This document shows, piece after piece, positions 52,358 to 61,770 of a stretch of 64,000 bases of DNA. This DNA comes from UBA6115 sp040776985 (GTDB lineage Bacteria; Bacillota; Clostridia; Christensenellales; Aristaeellaceae): assembly GCA_040776985.1 (NCBI GenBank), contig JAXGZL010000001.1, positions 434,001 through 498,000 of the forward strand, written 5' to 3'. The first letter of the stretch is position 1; each line of letters opens with the position of its first letter. The translations under genes were made by a program, and so were the position numbers. A model generated the notes under the pieces. It did not search any database, was not told the DNA's origin, and worked only from the letters and a program-made list of their open reading frames with translations.

Positions 52358-53623
52358 ATGATGACAGACAGTCAGATCGTGAAGGGCTATGAATTGGCGA
52401 AGGAACTGTACGCCGCCTACGGAGTGGACGTGGATGAGGCCATCCGCCAGGCGGACAGCGTGCCCCTGTCGCTCAACTGCTGGCAGGGGGATGATGTCAT
52501 CGGCTTTGATGGGGCGGACTCCCTCACCGGGGGCATCGCCGCCACCGGCAACTACCCCGGCCGCGCCCGGACGCCGGAGGAACTGATGTCAGACATCCGC
52601 CTGGCCAATGCCCTGTTCCCGGGCAAAAAGAAGCTGAACCTCCACGCCAGTTACGCCGTTAAAACCGACCCCAAGAAGGACCGGGACAGCTACACCATAG
52701 AGGACTTTGCCCCCTGGCTGTCCTTTGTGAAGGAGCAGGGCGTGGGGATGGACTTCAACCCCACCTATTTCTCCCACCCCATGATGGACGGCAACCTGTC
52801 CCTTTCCAGCCCCCATGAAAGGACCCGCCGCTTCTGGATCGAGCACGGCAAGCGCTGCCGGGAGATCGGCGCCGAATTTGGCAAGGCCCTGGGCAAGCCC
52901 TGCGTGGTGAACTTCTGGATGCCTGACGGCATGAAGGACACCTGTGTGAACACCCGGGAAATGCGGGAGCGGATGACCAGTGCCCTGGATGAGATTCTCC
53001 TGGACAAAACGGGGATGGACCTGGCCCCCTGCGCGCTTGAGAGCAAGCTGTTTGGGGTGGGGGTGGAAAGCTTCACCGTGGTTTCCAGCGAGTATTCCCT
53101 GGGCTATGCCCAGAGCCGTCAGATCATGGCCTGCCTGGACGCGGGGCACTATCACCCCACCGAGGTGGTCAGCGCCAAGATCTCCGCCGTCCTGGCCTTC
53201 ATTGACAGGATTTTACTGCATGTCAGCCGCCCGGTGCGCTGGGATTCTGACCATGTGGTGGCGCTGGATGACGAGCTGCAGCGCATCATGGACGAAATCA
53301 TCTGGAACGGCTTCACGGACCGGGTGGCCATTGGCCTGGATTTCTTTGACGCCTCCATCAACCGGGTAGCCTGCTGGGCGATTGGCATGCGCAACGCCAG
53401 GAAGGCCCTGCTCTCCGCCTTCCTGGCCCCTGCCCGCCTGATCCAGATAGCCGAGGCGGAGGGCGACTACACCCGCCGCCTGGCCCTGCTGGAAGAGCGC
53501 AGGACCCTGCCCCTGGGCGCCGTATGGAACTATTACTGCCTGAAGCAGGAGGTTCCGCCGGACGGGGCCTGGCTGCCCCAAATCGTGGACTATGAGAAGA
53601 CCGTCCTTTCAAAACGAGGCTGA
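52358..53623 (+). CDS. rhaA: L-rhamnose isomerase
   Basis: 421 residues from ATG at 52358 (AAGGAG, six-base spacing; a second ATG follows directly). Family sequence throughout: LSLNCWQGDDVIGFDG, LNLHASYAVKTDPKKDRDSYTIEDFAPWLSFVKEQGVGMDFNPTYFSHPM, LESKLFGVGVESFTVVSSEYSLGYA and VVALDDELQRIMDEIIWNGFTDRVAIGLDFFDASINRVACWAIGMRN. It converts L-rhamnose to L-rhamnulose in the cytoplasm. First gene of the operon. Confidence 0.97.
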   Translation: MMTDSQIVKGYELAKELYAAYGVDVDEAIRQADSVPLSLNCWQGDDVIGFDGADSLTGGIAATGNYPGRARTPEELMSDIRLANALFPGKKKLNLHASYAVKTDPKKDRDSYTIEDFAPWLSFVKEQGVGMDFNPTYFSHPMMDGNLSLSSPHERTRRFWIEHGKRCREIGAEFGKALGKPCVVNFWMPDGMKDTCVNTREMRERMTSALDEILLDKTGMDLAPCALESKLFGVGVESFTVVSSEYSLGYAQSRQIMACLDAGHYHPTEVVSAKISAVLAFIDRILLHVSRPVRWDSDHVVALDDELQRIMDEIIWNGFTDRVAIGLDFFDASINRVACWAIGMRNARKALLSAFLAPARLIQIAEAEGDYTRRLALLEERRTLPLGAVWNYYCLKQEVPPDGAWLPQIVDYEKTVLSKRG

Positions 53624-53626
53624 TTG

Positions 53627-55150
53627 ATGACACAAGCGGCAGACCAGATCCTGAAAATCCAGGACATCAGCAAGATCTTTCCTGGGGTGAAGGCGCTGGA
53701 CCATGTCCAGCTGGACCTGCGCCGGGGGGAGATCCACGCCCTGATCGGCGAAAACGGCGCCGGGAAGTCCACCTTCATCAAAGCGCTGACCGGCGTTCAT
53801 CAGCCGGACAGCGGCAGCATCCAGGTGGACGGGGAAACGGTGGTGATGACCACCCCCCTGGTGGCCCGCCGCCACGGCATCGCTGCCATCTACCAACACC
53901 TGGCAGCCTACCCACACCTGAGCGTGGCGGAGAACATCTTCATGGCCAACGAGCAGACCCGGGGCAGGCTCCCTTTGATCAGCTGGTTTAAGACCCGGGA
54001 CCGGGCGGCCCAGCTGCTGCGCTCCCTGGGCAGCGACATTGACCCCTCCGCTGAAATGGGCACCCTGTCGGTGGCCCAGCAGCAGATTGTGGAAATCGCC
54101 AAGGCCCTGTCCCAGAACGCCCGGGTGCTGATCATGGATGAGCCCACCGCGGCGCTGTCCCTGAGGGAGAGCGAGGAGCTGTACAGCATCGTCAGGGGCC
54201 TGAAGGAAAAGGGCACCTCCATCATCCTGATCTCCCACCGTTTTGAGGATGTGTTCAGCCTGGCGGACCGGGTGACGGTACTGCGGGACGGGCGCTACAT
54301 CGGCACCTGGGACATGGCCGAGGTGGACAGCGAAATGCTGGTCAAGCACATGGTGGGGCGCAGCATTGACCAGTTCTACCCCAAAAAGACAAGCCCGGTA
54401 GGGGAGCCCCTCCTGGCGGTGGAAGGCCTGTCCCGCACCGGCTTTTTTGAGGATGTCAGCTTCACCCTGCACGCCGGGGAGATCCTGGGCCTGACCGGCC
54501 TGGTAGGGGCCGGGCGCACCGAGGTGGTGGAGGTGCTTTCCGGCGTCACCCGGGCAGACCGTGGCAGCGTCAGGGTCCTGGGCAAGGCGGAGGACATCCG
54601 CTCCCCCCATCAGGCGCTGAAGCTGGGACTGAGCCTGCTGCCGGAGGACCGGCAGAAGCAGGGCCTGCTGCTGCCCTGGAGCATCCGGGACAACATCACC
54701 CTGCCGCGCCTTGACCTGCACGGGAAACGGGGCTTCCTCTCCCCGGCCTCCGAAAAAAAGACAACAGCGGAGTATATCCAGCTGCTCAACATCAAGGCCC
54801 TGTCCGGGGAGGACAAGGCGGAGTCCCTCTCCGGCGGCAACCAGCAGAAGGTGGTCATCTCAAAGCTGCTCACCTGCGGCGCCAGGATCATCATCATGGA
54901 TGAGCCCACCAAGGGGGTGGACGTGGGCAGCAAGGCCGCCATCTACCAGATCATGGTGGACCTGGCGGCAGAAGGCTACGGCATCCTGATGGTGTCCTCC
55001 GAGATGCCGGAAGTGCTGAACCTGTGTGACCGGGCGCTGGTGATGCGGGAGGGGCGGATTTCCGCCGTCTTTAGCCGGGAGGACATGACGCCGGAGGCCC
55101 TGCTGAGGGCGGCCATGCCCCTTGACAAAGCCCAGAAAGGAACGGCCTGA
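53627..55150 (+). CDS. rhaT: Rhamnose-type sugar ABC transporter ATP-binding protein (tandem ATPase)
   Basis: 507 residues with two ATPase domains in tandem, as in RbsA. First domain: Walker A GENGAGKST, Walker B LIMDEPTAALS. Second domain: degenerate P-loop GLVGAGRTEV, signature LSGGNQQKVVISKLL, Walker B IIMDEPTKGVD. It powers the importer formed by the next two permeases and the binding protein. Start is ATG 53627, three bases after the isomerase stop. The symbol follows the rhizobial RhaSTPQ importer and should not be confused with the enterobacterial RhaT permease. Confidence 0.93.
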   Translation: MTQAADQILKIQDISKIFPGVKALDHVQLDLRRGEIHALIGENGAGKSTFIKALTGVHQPDSGSIQVDGETVVMTTPLVARRHGIAAIYQHLAAYPHLSVAENIFMANEQTRGRLPLISWFKTRDRAAQLLRSLGSDIDPSAEMGTLSVAQQQIVEIAKALSQNARVLIMDEPTAALSLRESEELYSIVRGLKEKGTSIILISHRFEDVFSLADRVTVLRDGRYIGTWDMAEVDSEMLVKHMVGRSIDQFYPKKTSPVGEPLLAVEGLSRTGFFEDVSFTLHAGEILGLTGLVGAGRTEVVEVLSGVTRADRGSVRVLGKAEDIRSPHQALKLGLSLLPEDRQKQGLLLPWSIRDNITLPRLDLHGKRGFLSPASEKKTTAEYIQLLNIKALSGEDKAESLSGGNQQKVVISKLLTCGARIIIMDEPTKGVDVGSKAAIYQIMVDLAAEGYGILMVSSEMPEVLNLCDRALVMREGRISAVFSREDMTPEALLRAAMPLDKAQKGTA

Positions 55151-56224
55151 ATGTCTGAAGCGGTTAAAAAGCCAGGCGCCCTGTCCAAATTCCTCAGGCA
55201 CCGGGAGGTGGGCCTTGGCCTGATCCTGGTGGCCCTGTTCTTTCTGGTGGGCCTTCGGAACCCCGCCTTCACCACCACCAGCAACGCCCTGTTCATCCTG
55301 GAGGACACCGCCATCATGATCATCCTGGCCCTGGGGATGCTCTGTGTGCTGCTGGTGGGCTCCATTGACATTTCCGTCGCCGCCATCATGGCGGTGTCCA
55401 CCATGACCGCCGGCATCGTGATGAAGCAGAACCTGCTGATCACAGAGACCCAGGCCCTGGCAAATGGCGCCAGCTCCCTGGTCACCCTGCGGGAGAGCAC
55501 CCCCCTGATCCTGCTGATTGCCATCGGCATGGGGGTGGGCGCCTTGTGCGGGGCGCTCAACGGCACGCTGATCGCCTACGGCAAGGTGCTGCCCATTGTG
55601 GCCACCCTGGGCATGCAGTACATCCTCTATGGCGTCAGCCACGTGATTTCAGACGGCCAGGCCGTCTACCGCAAGGACATGCCGGACAGCTTCATTGGGC
55701 TGAGCCGAGGGAACCTCCTGGGGCTTAACAGCAAGATCTGGATCATGCTGGCGGTGTTTGTGCTGCTGTATCTCTTTGTCACCTATACCCGCAGGGGGCG
55801 CTATCTGTACGCTGTGGGCAGCAACCGGGAGGCCGCCAGCATGAGCGGCATCATCCCGCCCCGCTCCACCCTCCTGGCCCATATCCTGATGGGGGCGCTG
55901 GCCGGCCTGGCCGGGCTGCTCTACGCCTCCCGGGATACCAAGATCACCCAGGATATGGCGATGGGCTATGAGATGTATGTGATTGCCGCCTGCGTCATCG
56001 GCGGGGTGTCTGTCAGCGGCGGCCGGGGCAAGCCCCTGGGGGTATTGATGGGGGCGCTGACCATAGGCGTCATCAACAACGCGCTGACCATGCTGCGCCT
56101 GACCGGCAACTCCGAGTTCTGGAAAAAAGCCATCCAGGGGGCCCTGATCCTGCTGGCCGTGATTTTAAACGTGCTGATCCAGCGGGCCAAGGAACGCCGG
56201 GTGCTCAAGAGCAGGAGGATATAG
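55151..56224 (+). CDS. Sugar ABC transporter permease (rhamnose importer, first)
   Basis: 357 residues, RbsC-like permease with eight to ten transmembrane segments: IILALGMLCVLLVGSIDISVAAIMAVSTMTAGIVM and YVIAACVIGGVSVSGGRGKPLGVLMGALTIGVI are family hallmarks. It follows the ATPase gene without a gap and ends with TAG. Together with the second permease it forms the channel. Confidence 0.93.
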   Translation: MSEAVKKPGALSKFLRHREVGLGLILVALFFLVGLRNPAFTTTSNALFILEDTAIMIILALGMLCVLLVGSIDISVAAIMAVSTMTAGIVMKQNLLITETQALANGASSLVTLRESTPLILLIAIGMGVGALCGALNGTLIAYGKVLPIVATLGMQYILYGVSHVISDGQAVYRKDMPDSFIGLSRGNLLGLNSKIWIMLAVFVLLYLFVTYTRRGRYLYAVGSNREAASMSGIIPPRSTLLAHILMGALAGLAGLLYASRDTKITQDMAMGYEMYVIAACVIGGVSVSGGRGKPLGVLMGALTIGVINNALTMLRLTGNSEFWKKAIQGALILLAVILNVLIQRAKERRVLKSRRI

Positions 56225-56225
56225 C

Positions 56226-57251
56226 ATGAACCGCCTGATCGCAAAACTGCCCCCCTGGCTGAAACGTTGGGAATGGATCCTGGTGGCGCTGACCCTGCTG
56301 GTGTTCCTGGTGTTCTCCCGCCTGCAGCCGGACAACTACACCTTCCCCAAACTCCTCAACCAGACCCGGGTGTACATGGTGGATGTGGGCTTTATGGCCC
56401 TGGGCATGCTCTGCGTGCTGATCCTGGGCGACATTGACATCTCCGTGGCCGCCACGGCGGCGCTGTCCGCCACCGTGATGGCGGTCAGCTACAACCAGGG
56501 GGCGGGGATCCCCTTCCCGGCGGCCATCGCGCTGATGCTGCTCACCGGCGCTGCCTGTGGCTTCATCAACGGCCTGCTGGTGACCCGCTTTACCGAGCTG
56601 TTCCCCATGATCATCACTCTGTCCACCCAGACCCTGTACCGCGGCATCGCCTATATCATCCTGAAAGACCAGTCCTCCGGCCGTTTCCCCTCCTGGTTTG
56701 GCAAAAACCTGGGCTATGGCTCCTTCAACCTGCTGGGGCTTGATGTCCCCCTGATGCTGGTGTTTTTCCTGGCGGTGATCCCAGTCTACTACATCTGGCT
56801 GCACAAGACCGCCTCCGGGCGCCGCCTGTTCGCCGCCGGCACCAACCTCACCGCCAGCCGCTATTCAGGGGTGCGCACCGGCCACATCAAGCTGGCCGTG
56901 TTCACCCTCAACGGGCTGATGGCAGCCGTGGGCGGCTTTTTCCTGGTGTCCCGGACCGGCTCTGTGAAGTACACCATCGCCACCGGGTTTGAGATGCAGG
57001 CCATCGCCATCGCCGTGCTGGGGGGCGCTTCCACCTCCGGCGGCAAGGGCAGCGTAGCGGGGCTGCTGCTGGCCCTGCTGCTGATGACCGGCCTTAAAAA
57101 CGGCCTGATGCTGGTGTACAACGACGCGTTTATCCTGAACCTCTCCATTGGCCTGCTGCTGATCCTGATTGTCCTGGTGCCCAACATCCTGGGCTTCATC
57201 AGGCGTCAGGACACCCTGAGGCGCCAGCGCCTCTCTCTTCAAAAAACCTGA
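56226..57251 (+). CDS. Sugar ABC transporter permease (rhamnose importer, second)
   Basis: 341 residues, same RbsC-like family as its neighbour (FMALGMLCVLILGDIDISVAATAALSATVMAV, AIAIAVLGGASTSGGKGSVAGLLLALLLMTGLKNGLML). Begins one base after the first permease's stop, with AGGAGG inside the end of that gene as ribosome site. The two different permeases suggest a heterodimeric channel, as in the rhizobial RhaP/RhaQ system. Confidence 0.93.
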   Translation: MNRLIAKLPPWLKRWEWILVALTLLVFLVFSRLQPDNYTFPKLLNQTRVYMVDVGFMALGMLCVLILGDIDISVAATAALSATVMAVSYNQGAGIPFPAAIALMLLTGAACGFINGLLVTRFTELFPMIITLSTQTLYRGIAYIILKDQSSGRFPSWFGKNLGYGSFNLLGLDVPLMLVFFLAVIPVYYIWLHKTASGRRLFAAGTNLTASRYSGVRTGHIKLAVFTLNGLMAAVGGFFLVSRTGSVKYTIATGFEMQAIAIAVLGGASTSGGKGSVAGLLLALLLMTGLKNGLMLVYNDAFILNLSIGLLLILIVLVPNILGFIRRQDTLRRQRLSLQKT

Positions 57252-57299
57252 TTCCCGGCAGGCGGAAGCCTGTTGAATAAAAAACAAAGGAGCATCTTT

Positions 57300-58307
57300 A
57301 TGAAAAAGACACTGGCACTGTTTCTGGCCCTGATGATGACCCTGTCCCTGGCCGCTGTGGCCCTGGCGGAGCAGCCCATCAAAATCGGCGTTGTCTACAA
57401 ACAGACCGGCAACCCCTTCTTTGAGGCGGGCGTCCGCGGCTTTGAAGAGGCCAAGGGCGAGCTGGGCTTTGAGTTCATTCACAACGGCCCCGCTGACTCC
57501 TCCAACGAAGGACAGATCCAGATCATCGAAGGCTATATCCAGCAGGGCGTGGATGCCATTGCCATCTCCGCCAACGACGCCGCGGGCGTGGTCAGCGTGC
57601 TGGAAACCGCCATGGAAAAGGGCATCAAGGTGGTGTCCTGGGACTCCAAGGTGGAGGCCGCCGGACGCAACCTGAACATTGACCCCTCCGTGGCCCAGAA
57701 CATCGGCCGCGTGCAGGTGGAAGAGATCGCCCGGCAGATCGGCGGGGAAGGGCAGATTGCCATCCTGTCCGCCGGCGCCACCATGGACAACCAGAACACC
57801 TGGATCAAGTACATGAAGGAAGAACTGGAAAAACCGGAATACGAGAAGATCGAACTGGTGAACATCGTCTACGGCGATGACCTGACCGACAAATCCATCC
57901 AGGAGATGCAGGGCCTGATCAACTCCTACCCGGACCTGAAGGGCGTCATCTCCCCCACCACGGTGGGCATCGCGGCGGCAGCCGTTGCCATCAAGGACAT
58001 GGGGCTTTCCGGCAAGGTGAAACTGACCGGCCTGGGCCTGCCCTCCGAAATGGCGGAATACCTGAAGGACGGCACCTGTGAGGCCATGTTCCTGTGGAAC
58101 CCCATTGACCTTGGCTACACCGCGGCCTATGCCTCCGTGGCGCTGGTCAAGGGCGACATCAAGGGCGAGCCTGGCGAGAGCTTTGAGGCGGGCCGCCTGG
58201 GCGCCAAGGAAATCATGGAAGCGGACGACGGCGGCTCCTTCACCCTGGTGGGCGACCCCTTCCGCTTCACCCCGGAAAACATCGACGACTGGAAAGACGT
58301 TTATTAA
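57300..58307 (+). CDS. rhaS: Rhamnose-type ABC transporter substrate-binding protein
   Basis: 335 residues from ATG at 57300 (AAAGGAG upstream). Signal peptide MKKTLALFLALMMTLSLAAVALA, then a periplasmic-binding fold of the RbsB/LsrB type: KIGVVYKQTGNPFFEAGVRGFEEA, AIAISANDAAGVVSVLETAMEKGIKVVSWDSKVEA and GVISPTTVGIAAAAVAI. No lipobox cysteine is present, unusual for a monoderm binding protein. Here it is encoded last among the transporter genes. Symbol follows the rhizobial RhaSTPQ naming. Confidence 0.92.
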   Translation: MKKTLALFLALMMTLSLAAVALAEQPIKIGVVYKQTGNPFFEAGVRGFEEAKGELGFEFIHNGPADSSNEGQIQIIEGYIQQGVDAIAISANDAAGVVSVLETAMEKGIKVVSWDSKVEAAGRNLNIDPSVAQNIGRVQVEEIARQIGGEGQIAILSAGATMDNQNTWIKYMKEELEKPEYEKIELVNIVYGDDLTDKSIQEMQGLINSYPDLKGVISPTTVGIAAAAVAIKDMGLSGKVKLTGLGLPSEMAEYLKDGTCEAMFLWNPIDLGYTAAYASVALVKGDIKGEPGESFEAGRLGAKEIMEADDGGSFTLVGDPFRFTPENIDDWKDVY

Positions 58308-58326
58308 GAACTGACCTACAGCTTTG

Positions 58327-58367
58327 GGGGAGGGGCTTTTGCCCCTCCCCATCCCACGGAAACAGCA
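58327..58367. repeat. Hairpin with C-rich tail inside the rhamnose operon
   Basis: Perfect 10-bp stem GGGGAGGGGC/GCCCCTCCCC with TTTT loop (58327-58350), followed by ATCCCACGGAAAC. The tail resembles that of the element at 30366. Placed between the highly expressed binding-protein gene and the enzyme genes, it may set their relative levels. Confidence 0.65.
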
Positions 58368-58380
58368 TCAGGAGGTAGCC

Positions 58381-59424
58381 ATGGCGTTTACACAGCAGTA
58401 TGCAAGCCCCCTTGCGGCGTTCAGCCGTTTTTCCAAGGCCCTGGGCGCCCGGGCGGACTATGTGCAGGGAGGAGGCGGCAACACCTCGATCAAGCTGGAT
58501 GACCGGCTGATGGCGGTGAAGGCCTCCGGCTACCTGCTGCGGGACATCACGCCAGAGCATGCCTATGCGGTGCTGGATTACCAGCAGCTGCGCCGGTTTT
58601 ATCAGGGCCACAGGCCTCATGACTTCCCGGACACAGAAGCGGCGGGGGCCCAGGCCGCCCGGGACGCGGTGGTGGCGGCGGAGGGGATTACGGCCCTCAG
58701 GCCCTCGGTGGAGGCGGGCTTTCACGCGCTGATGGACCGCTTTGTGGGGCACACCCACAGCGTCTATGCCAACCTGGCCGCCTGCAGCCAGGAAACGGAA
58801 GCCATCCTGAAGGACGCCCTGAACGGGGCGGACTACCGCTTCGCCGTGGTGCCCTATGTGAACCCCGGCACCACCCTCACCTTCACCATCCAGGACATCC
58901 TGGAGAACAACGGGCGGCCGGAGGTGCTGGTGATGCAAAATCACGGCGTGATTGTGCACCACGATGAGGAAGCCCGCTGCCTTCAGATTCATGAGGACAT
59001 GAACCGGCAACTGGCCGCCTTCTTTGACCTTGCGGAGGGTGCCTTCCCCCAGGTGGGGGTCAAGCCCTCTGAGCGGGGCGGCTTTGTGTCGAACACGCCC
59101 TGGCTGGCGCCCCGGCTCAGGGGGGACGCCTGCCCGGATGATCTCCTGCTCTCCTCCCCCCTCTACCCCGACCAGATGGTGTTTTTCAAGGACACTCTGG
59201 GGGAAAAGGCGGTGATTGACCGAAAGACCGGCCTGGTCCACTATGACCTGCCGGAGCACACCGCCCTCACCCTGGAGGAAACCCTGTGCGCGGTGGCTTT
59301 CATTATGGAAAATATAGAGAAAAAGGGTTATCATCTGATGACCATGGGTCAGTCGGCCCAGCAGTTCATTGAAGGCTGGGAGAGCGAGAAGTACCGCAAG
59401 AAACTGGCGGAGGGCAGAACATGA
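58381..59424 (+). CDS. Class II aldolase, rhamnulose-1-phosphate aldolase (N-terminal half of the RhaE/YuxG type)
   Basis: 347 residues from ATG at 58381 (AGGAGGT upstream). Class II aldolase sequence: YVQGGGGNTSIKL, zinc histidines in VGHTHSVYANL and VLVMQNHGVIVHH. At 347 residues it is longer than simple class II aldolases, and matches the aldolase part of the bifunctional proteins in which a C-terminal short-chain dehydrogenase is fused. Here that dehydrogenase is the separate gene at 60892. Cleaves rhamnulose-1-phosphate to DHAP and L-lactaldehyde. Its stop overlaps the kinase start (ATGA). Confidence 0.9.
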   Translation: MAFTQQYASPLAAFSRFSKALGARADYVQGGGGNTSIKLDDRLMAVKASGYLLRDITPEHAYAVLDYQQLRRFYQGHRPHDFPDTEAAGAQAARDAVVAAEGITALRPSVEAGFHALMDRFVGHTHSVYANLAACSQETEAILKDALNGADYRFAVVPYVNPGTTLTFTIQDILENNGRPEVLVMQNHGVIVHHDEEARCLQIHEDMNRQLAAFFDLAEGAFPQVGVKPSERGGFVSNTPWLAPRLRGDACPDDLLLSSPLYPDQMVFFKDTLGEKAVIDRKTGLVHYDLPEHTALTLEETLCAVAFIMENIEKKGYHLMTMGQSAQQFIEGWESEKYRKKLAEGRT

Positions 59425-60899
59425 AAACCACGGATTTACTGGCTTTTGACATCGGGGCCTCCAATGGCCGGGGCATGGTGGGCCGCTTTGACGGGGAGAA
59501 AATCACCCTGCACCGGGTGGGTACTTTTGAAAACAACTTCATCCCCCAGGGGGAACTGGGCTACTGGGATGTGCCCCATATCCTCAAAGAGCTGAAGGTC
59601 TGCTTCCAGCAGGCTAAGGCCCAGAGCTTTGAGCCGGCCAGCTTTGGCATTGACACCTGGGGGGTGGACTATGGCCTGCTGGATGAGGCGGGGGAACTGA
59701 TTGAGAACCCCCGGGCCTACCGCTGTGCCACCGACCAGGAGATGGAGGCCGCCCTTCAGGTGATGGATAAAAAGGCGATGTTTGACAAGACGGGCATTGC
59801 CACCATGAACTTCAACACCGTTTTCCAGCTCTACCGCCGGGTGCTGGAAGGGGACCAGGCGCTGAAGAAGGCCCGCACCCTGCTGCTGATGCCGGACCTG
59901 CTGGGCTTCCTGCTCTCCGGCACCCCTGCCACAGAATACACCATTGCCAGCACCACCGGCCTTGTGGATGTGCACAAGCGCAGCTGGAGCCGGGAAATCA
60001 TGGACAAGCTGGGCATTCCCGCCGGCATTTTCACCCCCATTGACCAGGCAGGCCACATCAGGGGCGAGCTGCGGGCAGACCTGGCCAGGGAGCTGGACGT
60101 GCCCGCGGCCAAGTACGCCGCTGTCGGCACCCATGACACCGCCTCCGCAGTGGCTGCCATCCCCGGGGAGAGGGACTTTGCCTTCTGCTCCTCCGGCACC
60201 TGGTCCCTCTTCGGGGTGGAAACGGAGCAGCCGGTGCTATCCGACTTTGTCTATCGCAGCAACTTCTCCAACGAGGGCACCGTCCAGGGTGGCTTCCGGC
60301 CGCTGAAAAACATCATGGGCCTGTGGCTGATCCAGGAGTGCCGCCGGGAATGGGCCAGGGAGGGCCGGGAATACAGCTGGGACGAGATTGTGAAGCTGGC
60401 CGAGGCGGCAAGCCCCCTGCAGTGCATCCTGGACCCGGACGAGGCCCGCTTCTTCACCGCCGGGGACATGCCCCGGAAAATCCAGGCCTATTGCCGGGAG
60501 ACCGGGCAGAAGGTGCCGGAAACGGTGGGGGAAATCGCCCGGGCGGTGTATGAGAGCCTGGCGCTGAAATACCGCTGGGCGCTGGAACGCCTGGGGGAAA
60601 TCCGGGGACGGGCGATTACGAGCCTTAACATCGTGGGCGGCGGCATCCAGAACAGGCTGCTGAACCAAATGGCGGCGGACGCCACCGGGCTTCCCACCAC
60701 TGTTGGCCCCATTGAGGGGGCGGCCCTGGGCAATGCCCTGATGCAGGCCCAGGCCCTGGGCCTGGTGAAGGACATACACGAGGCCAGGGCCCTGGCCAAG
60801 GCCTCCGTGGAGACCCGGCTGTATGAGCCCAGGACCACACAGGCCTGGCTGGACGCCTATCAAACACTACTGCGCAACATGGAGGTGGCAAATGATTGA
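59421..60899 (+). CDS. rhaB: Rhamnulokinase
   Basis: 492 residues of the FGGY kinase family: AFDIGASNGRGMVGRFDG at the start (ATP/phosphate site), SFGIDTWGVDYGLLDEAGEL, AVGTHDTASAVAAIP and NIVGGGIQNRLLNQMAADATGLPTTVGPIEGAALGN. It phosphorylates L-rhamnulose at C1. It sits between the aldolase and dehydrogenase genes and overlaps both (four and eight bases). Confidence 0.96.
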   Translation: MKTTDLLAFDIGASNGRGMVGRFDGEKITLHRVGTFENNFIPQGELGYWDVPHILKELKVCFQQAKAQSFEPASFGIDTWGVDYGLLDEAGELIENPRAYRCATDQEMEAALQVMDKKAMFDKTGIATMNFNTVFQLYRRVLEGDQALKKARTLLLMPDLLGFLLSGTPATEYTIASTTGLVDVHKRSWSREIMDKLGIPAGIFTPIDQAGHIRGELRADLARELDVPAAKYAAVGTHDTASAVAAIPGERDFAFCSSGTWSLFGVETEQPVLSDFVYRSNFSNEGTVQGGFRPLKNIMGLWLIQECRREWAREGREYSWDEIVKLAEAASPLQCILDPDEARFFTAGDMPRKIQAYCRETGQKVPETVGEIARAVYESLALKYRWALERLGEIRGRAITSLNIVGGGIQNRLLNQMAADATGLPTTVGPIEGAALGNALMQAQALGLVKDIHEARALAKASVETRLYEPRTTQAWLDAYQTLLRNMEVAND

Positions 60900-61770
60900 C
60901 ATGACAAAAACCCTGGAATTGGCCAAAAAACACGTGAAGGACCGGCTGCCGGCCGCCCCCGGCAGGCTGTCGGGCAAGGTGGCTATTGTGACCGGCTCCG
61001 CCCAGGGCTTTGGCCTGGGCATCGCCCAGGAGCTTTACCAGGAAGGCGCCTTTGTGGTGATCGCCGACCTGAACGAGCCGGTGGCAAAACAGGTGGCAAA
61101 GGACCTGGGCGAGCGGGCCATGGCCGTGCGGGTGGACGTGTCCAACGAGGAAAGCGTGGCGGCCATGGTGGCAGCCACGGTGGAGCGCTTCCTGGGGCTT
61201 GACCTGTTCATCTCCAACGCCGGCGTGCTGAAGGCCGGCAGCCTCACCGAGATGGAGAAAAAGGACTTTGAGTTTGTCACCGCCGTCAACTACACCGCCT
61301 ACTTCACCGGCGTCAAGTATGCCAGCCTGGTGATGAAGGCCCAGTTTGAGGCGGACCCCGCCTGGACCGGGGACATCATCACCATCAACAGCAAGTCCGG
61401 CCTGGTGGGCAGCAACAAGAACTTCGCCTACGCCGGCGGCAAGTTTGGCGCCATCGGCCTCACCCAGTCCTTTGCCATGGAGCTGGCGCCTTATAACATC
61501 AAGGTGAACGCCATCTGCCCGGGCAACTACTATGACGGCCCCCTGTGGAGCGACCCGGAAAAGGGCCTGTTTGTGCAGTACCTGAAGGCGGGCAAGGTGC
61601 CCGGCGCCAAGACCCTGGAGGACGTGAAGGCCTCCTACCTGTCAAAATCCCTGATTAAAAGGGGCTGCCTGCCCCTGGATGTGGCCCGGGCCATCTTCTA
61701 CGCGGTGGAGCAAAGCTATGAAACCGGCCAGGCCATCCCCGTCACCGGAGGGCAGGTGATGCTGTCTTGA
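60892..61770 (+). CDS. Short-chain dehydrogenase, lactaldehyde-type (C-terminal half of the RhaE/YuxG type)
   Basis: 292 residues from ATG at 60892 (GGAGG upstream), overlapping rhaB. NAD(P)-binding TGSAQGFGLGIAQ, acidic ADLNEP, SNAGVLKAGS, catalytic Ser and Tyr-x-x-x-Lys in NSKSGLVGSNKNFAYAGGK, and a late GCLPLDVARAIFYAVEQSYETGQAIPVTGGQVM. Similar to the dehydrogenase half of bifunctional rhamnulose-phosphate aldolase/lactaldehyde dehydrogenase proteins. It would oxidise L-lactaldehyde to lactate or reduce it to propanediol; the direction is not visible. Confidence 0.88.
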   Translation: MIDMTKTLELAKKHVKDRLPAAPGRLSGKVAIVTGSAQGFGLGIAQELYQEGAFVVIADLNEPVAKQVAKDLGERAMAVRVDVSNEESVAAMVAATVERFLGLDLFISNAGVLKAGSLTEMEKKDFEFVTAVNYTAYFTGVKYASLVMKAQFEADPAWTGDIITINSKSGLVGSNKNFAYAGGKFGAIGLTQSFAMELAPYNIKVNAICPGNYYDGPLWSDPEKGLFVQYLKAGKVPGAKTLEDVKASYLSKSLIKRGCLPLDVARAIFYAVEQSYETGQAIPVTGGQVMLS

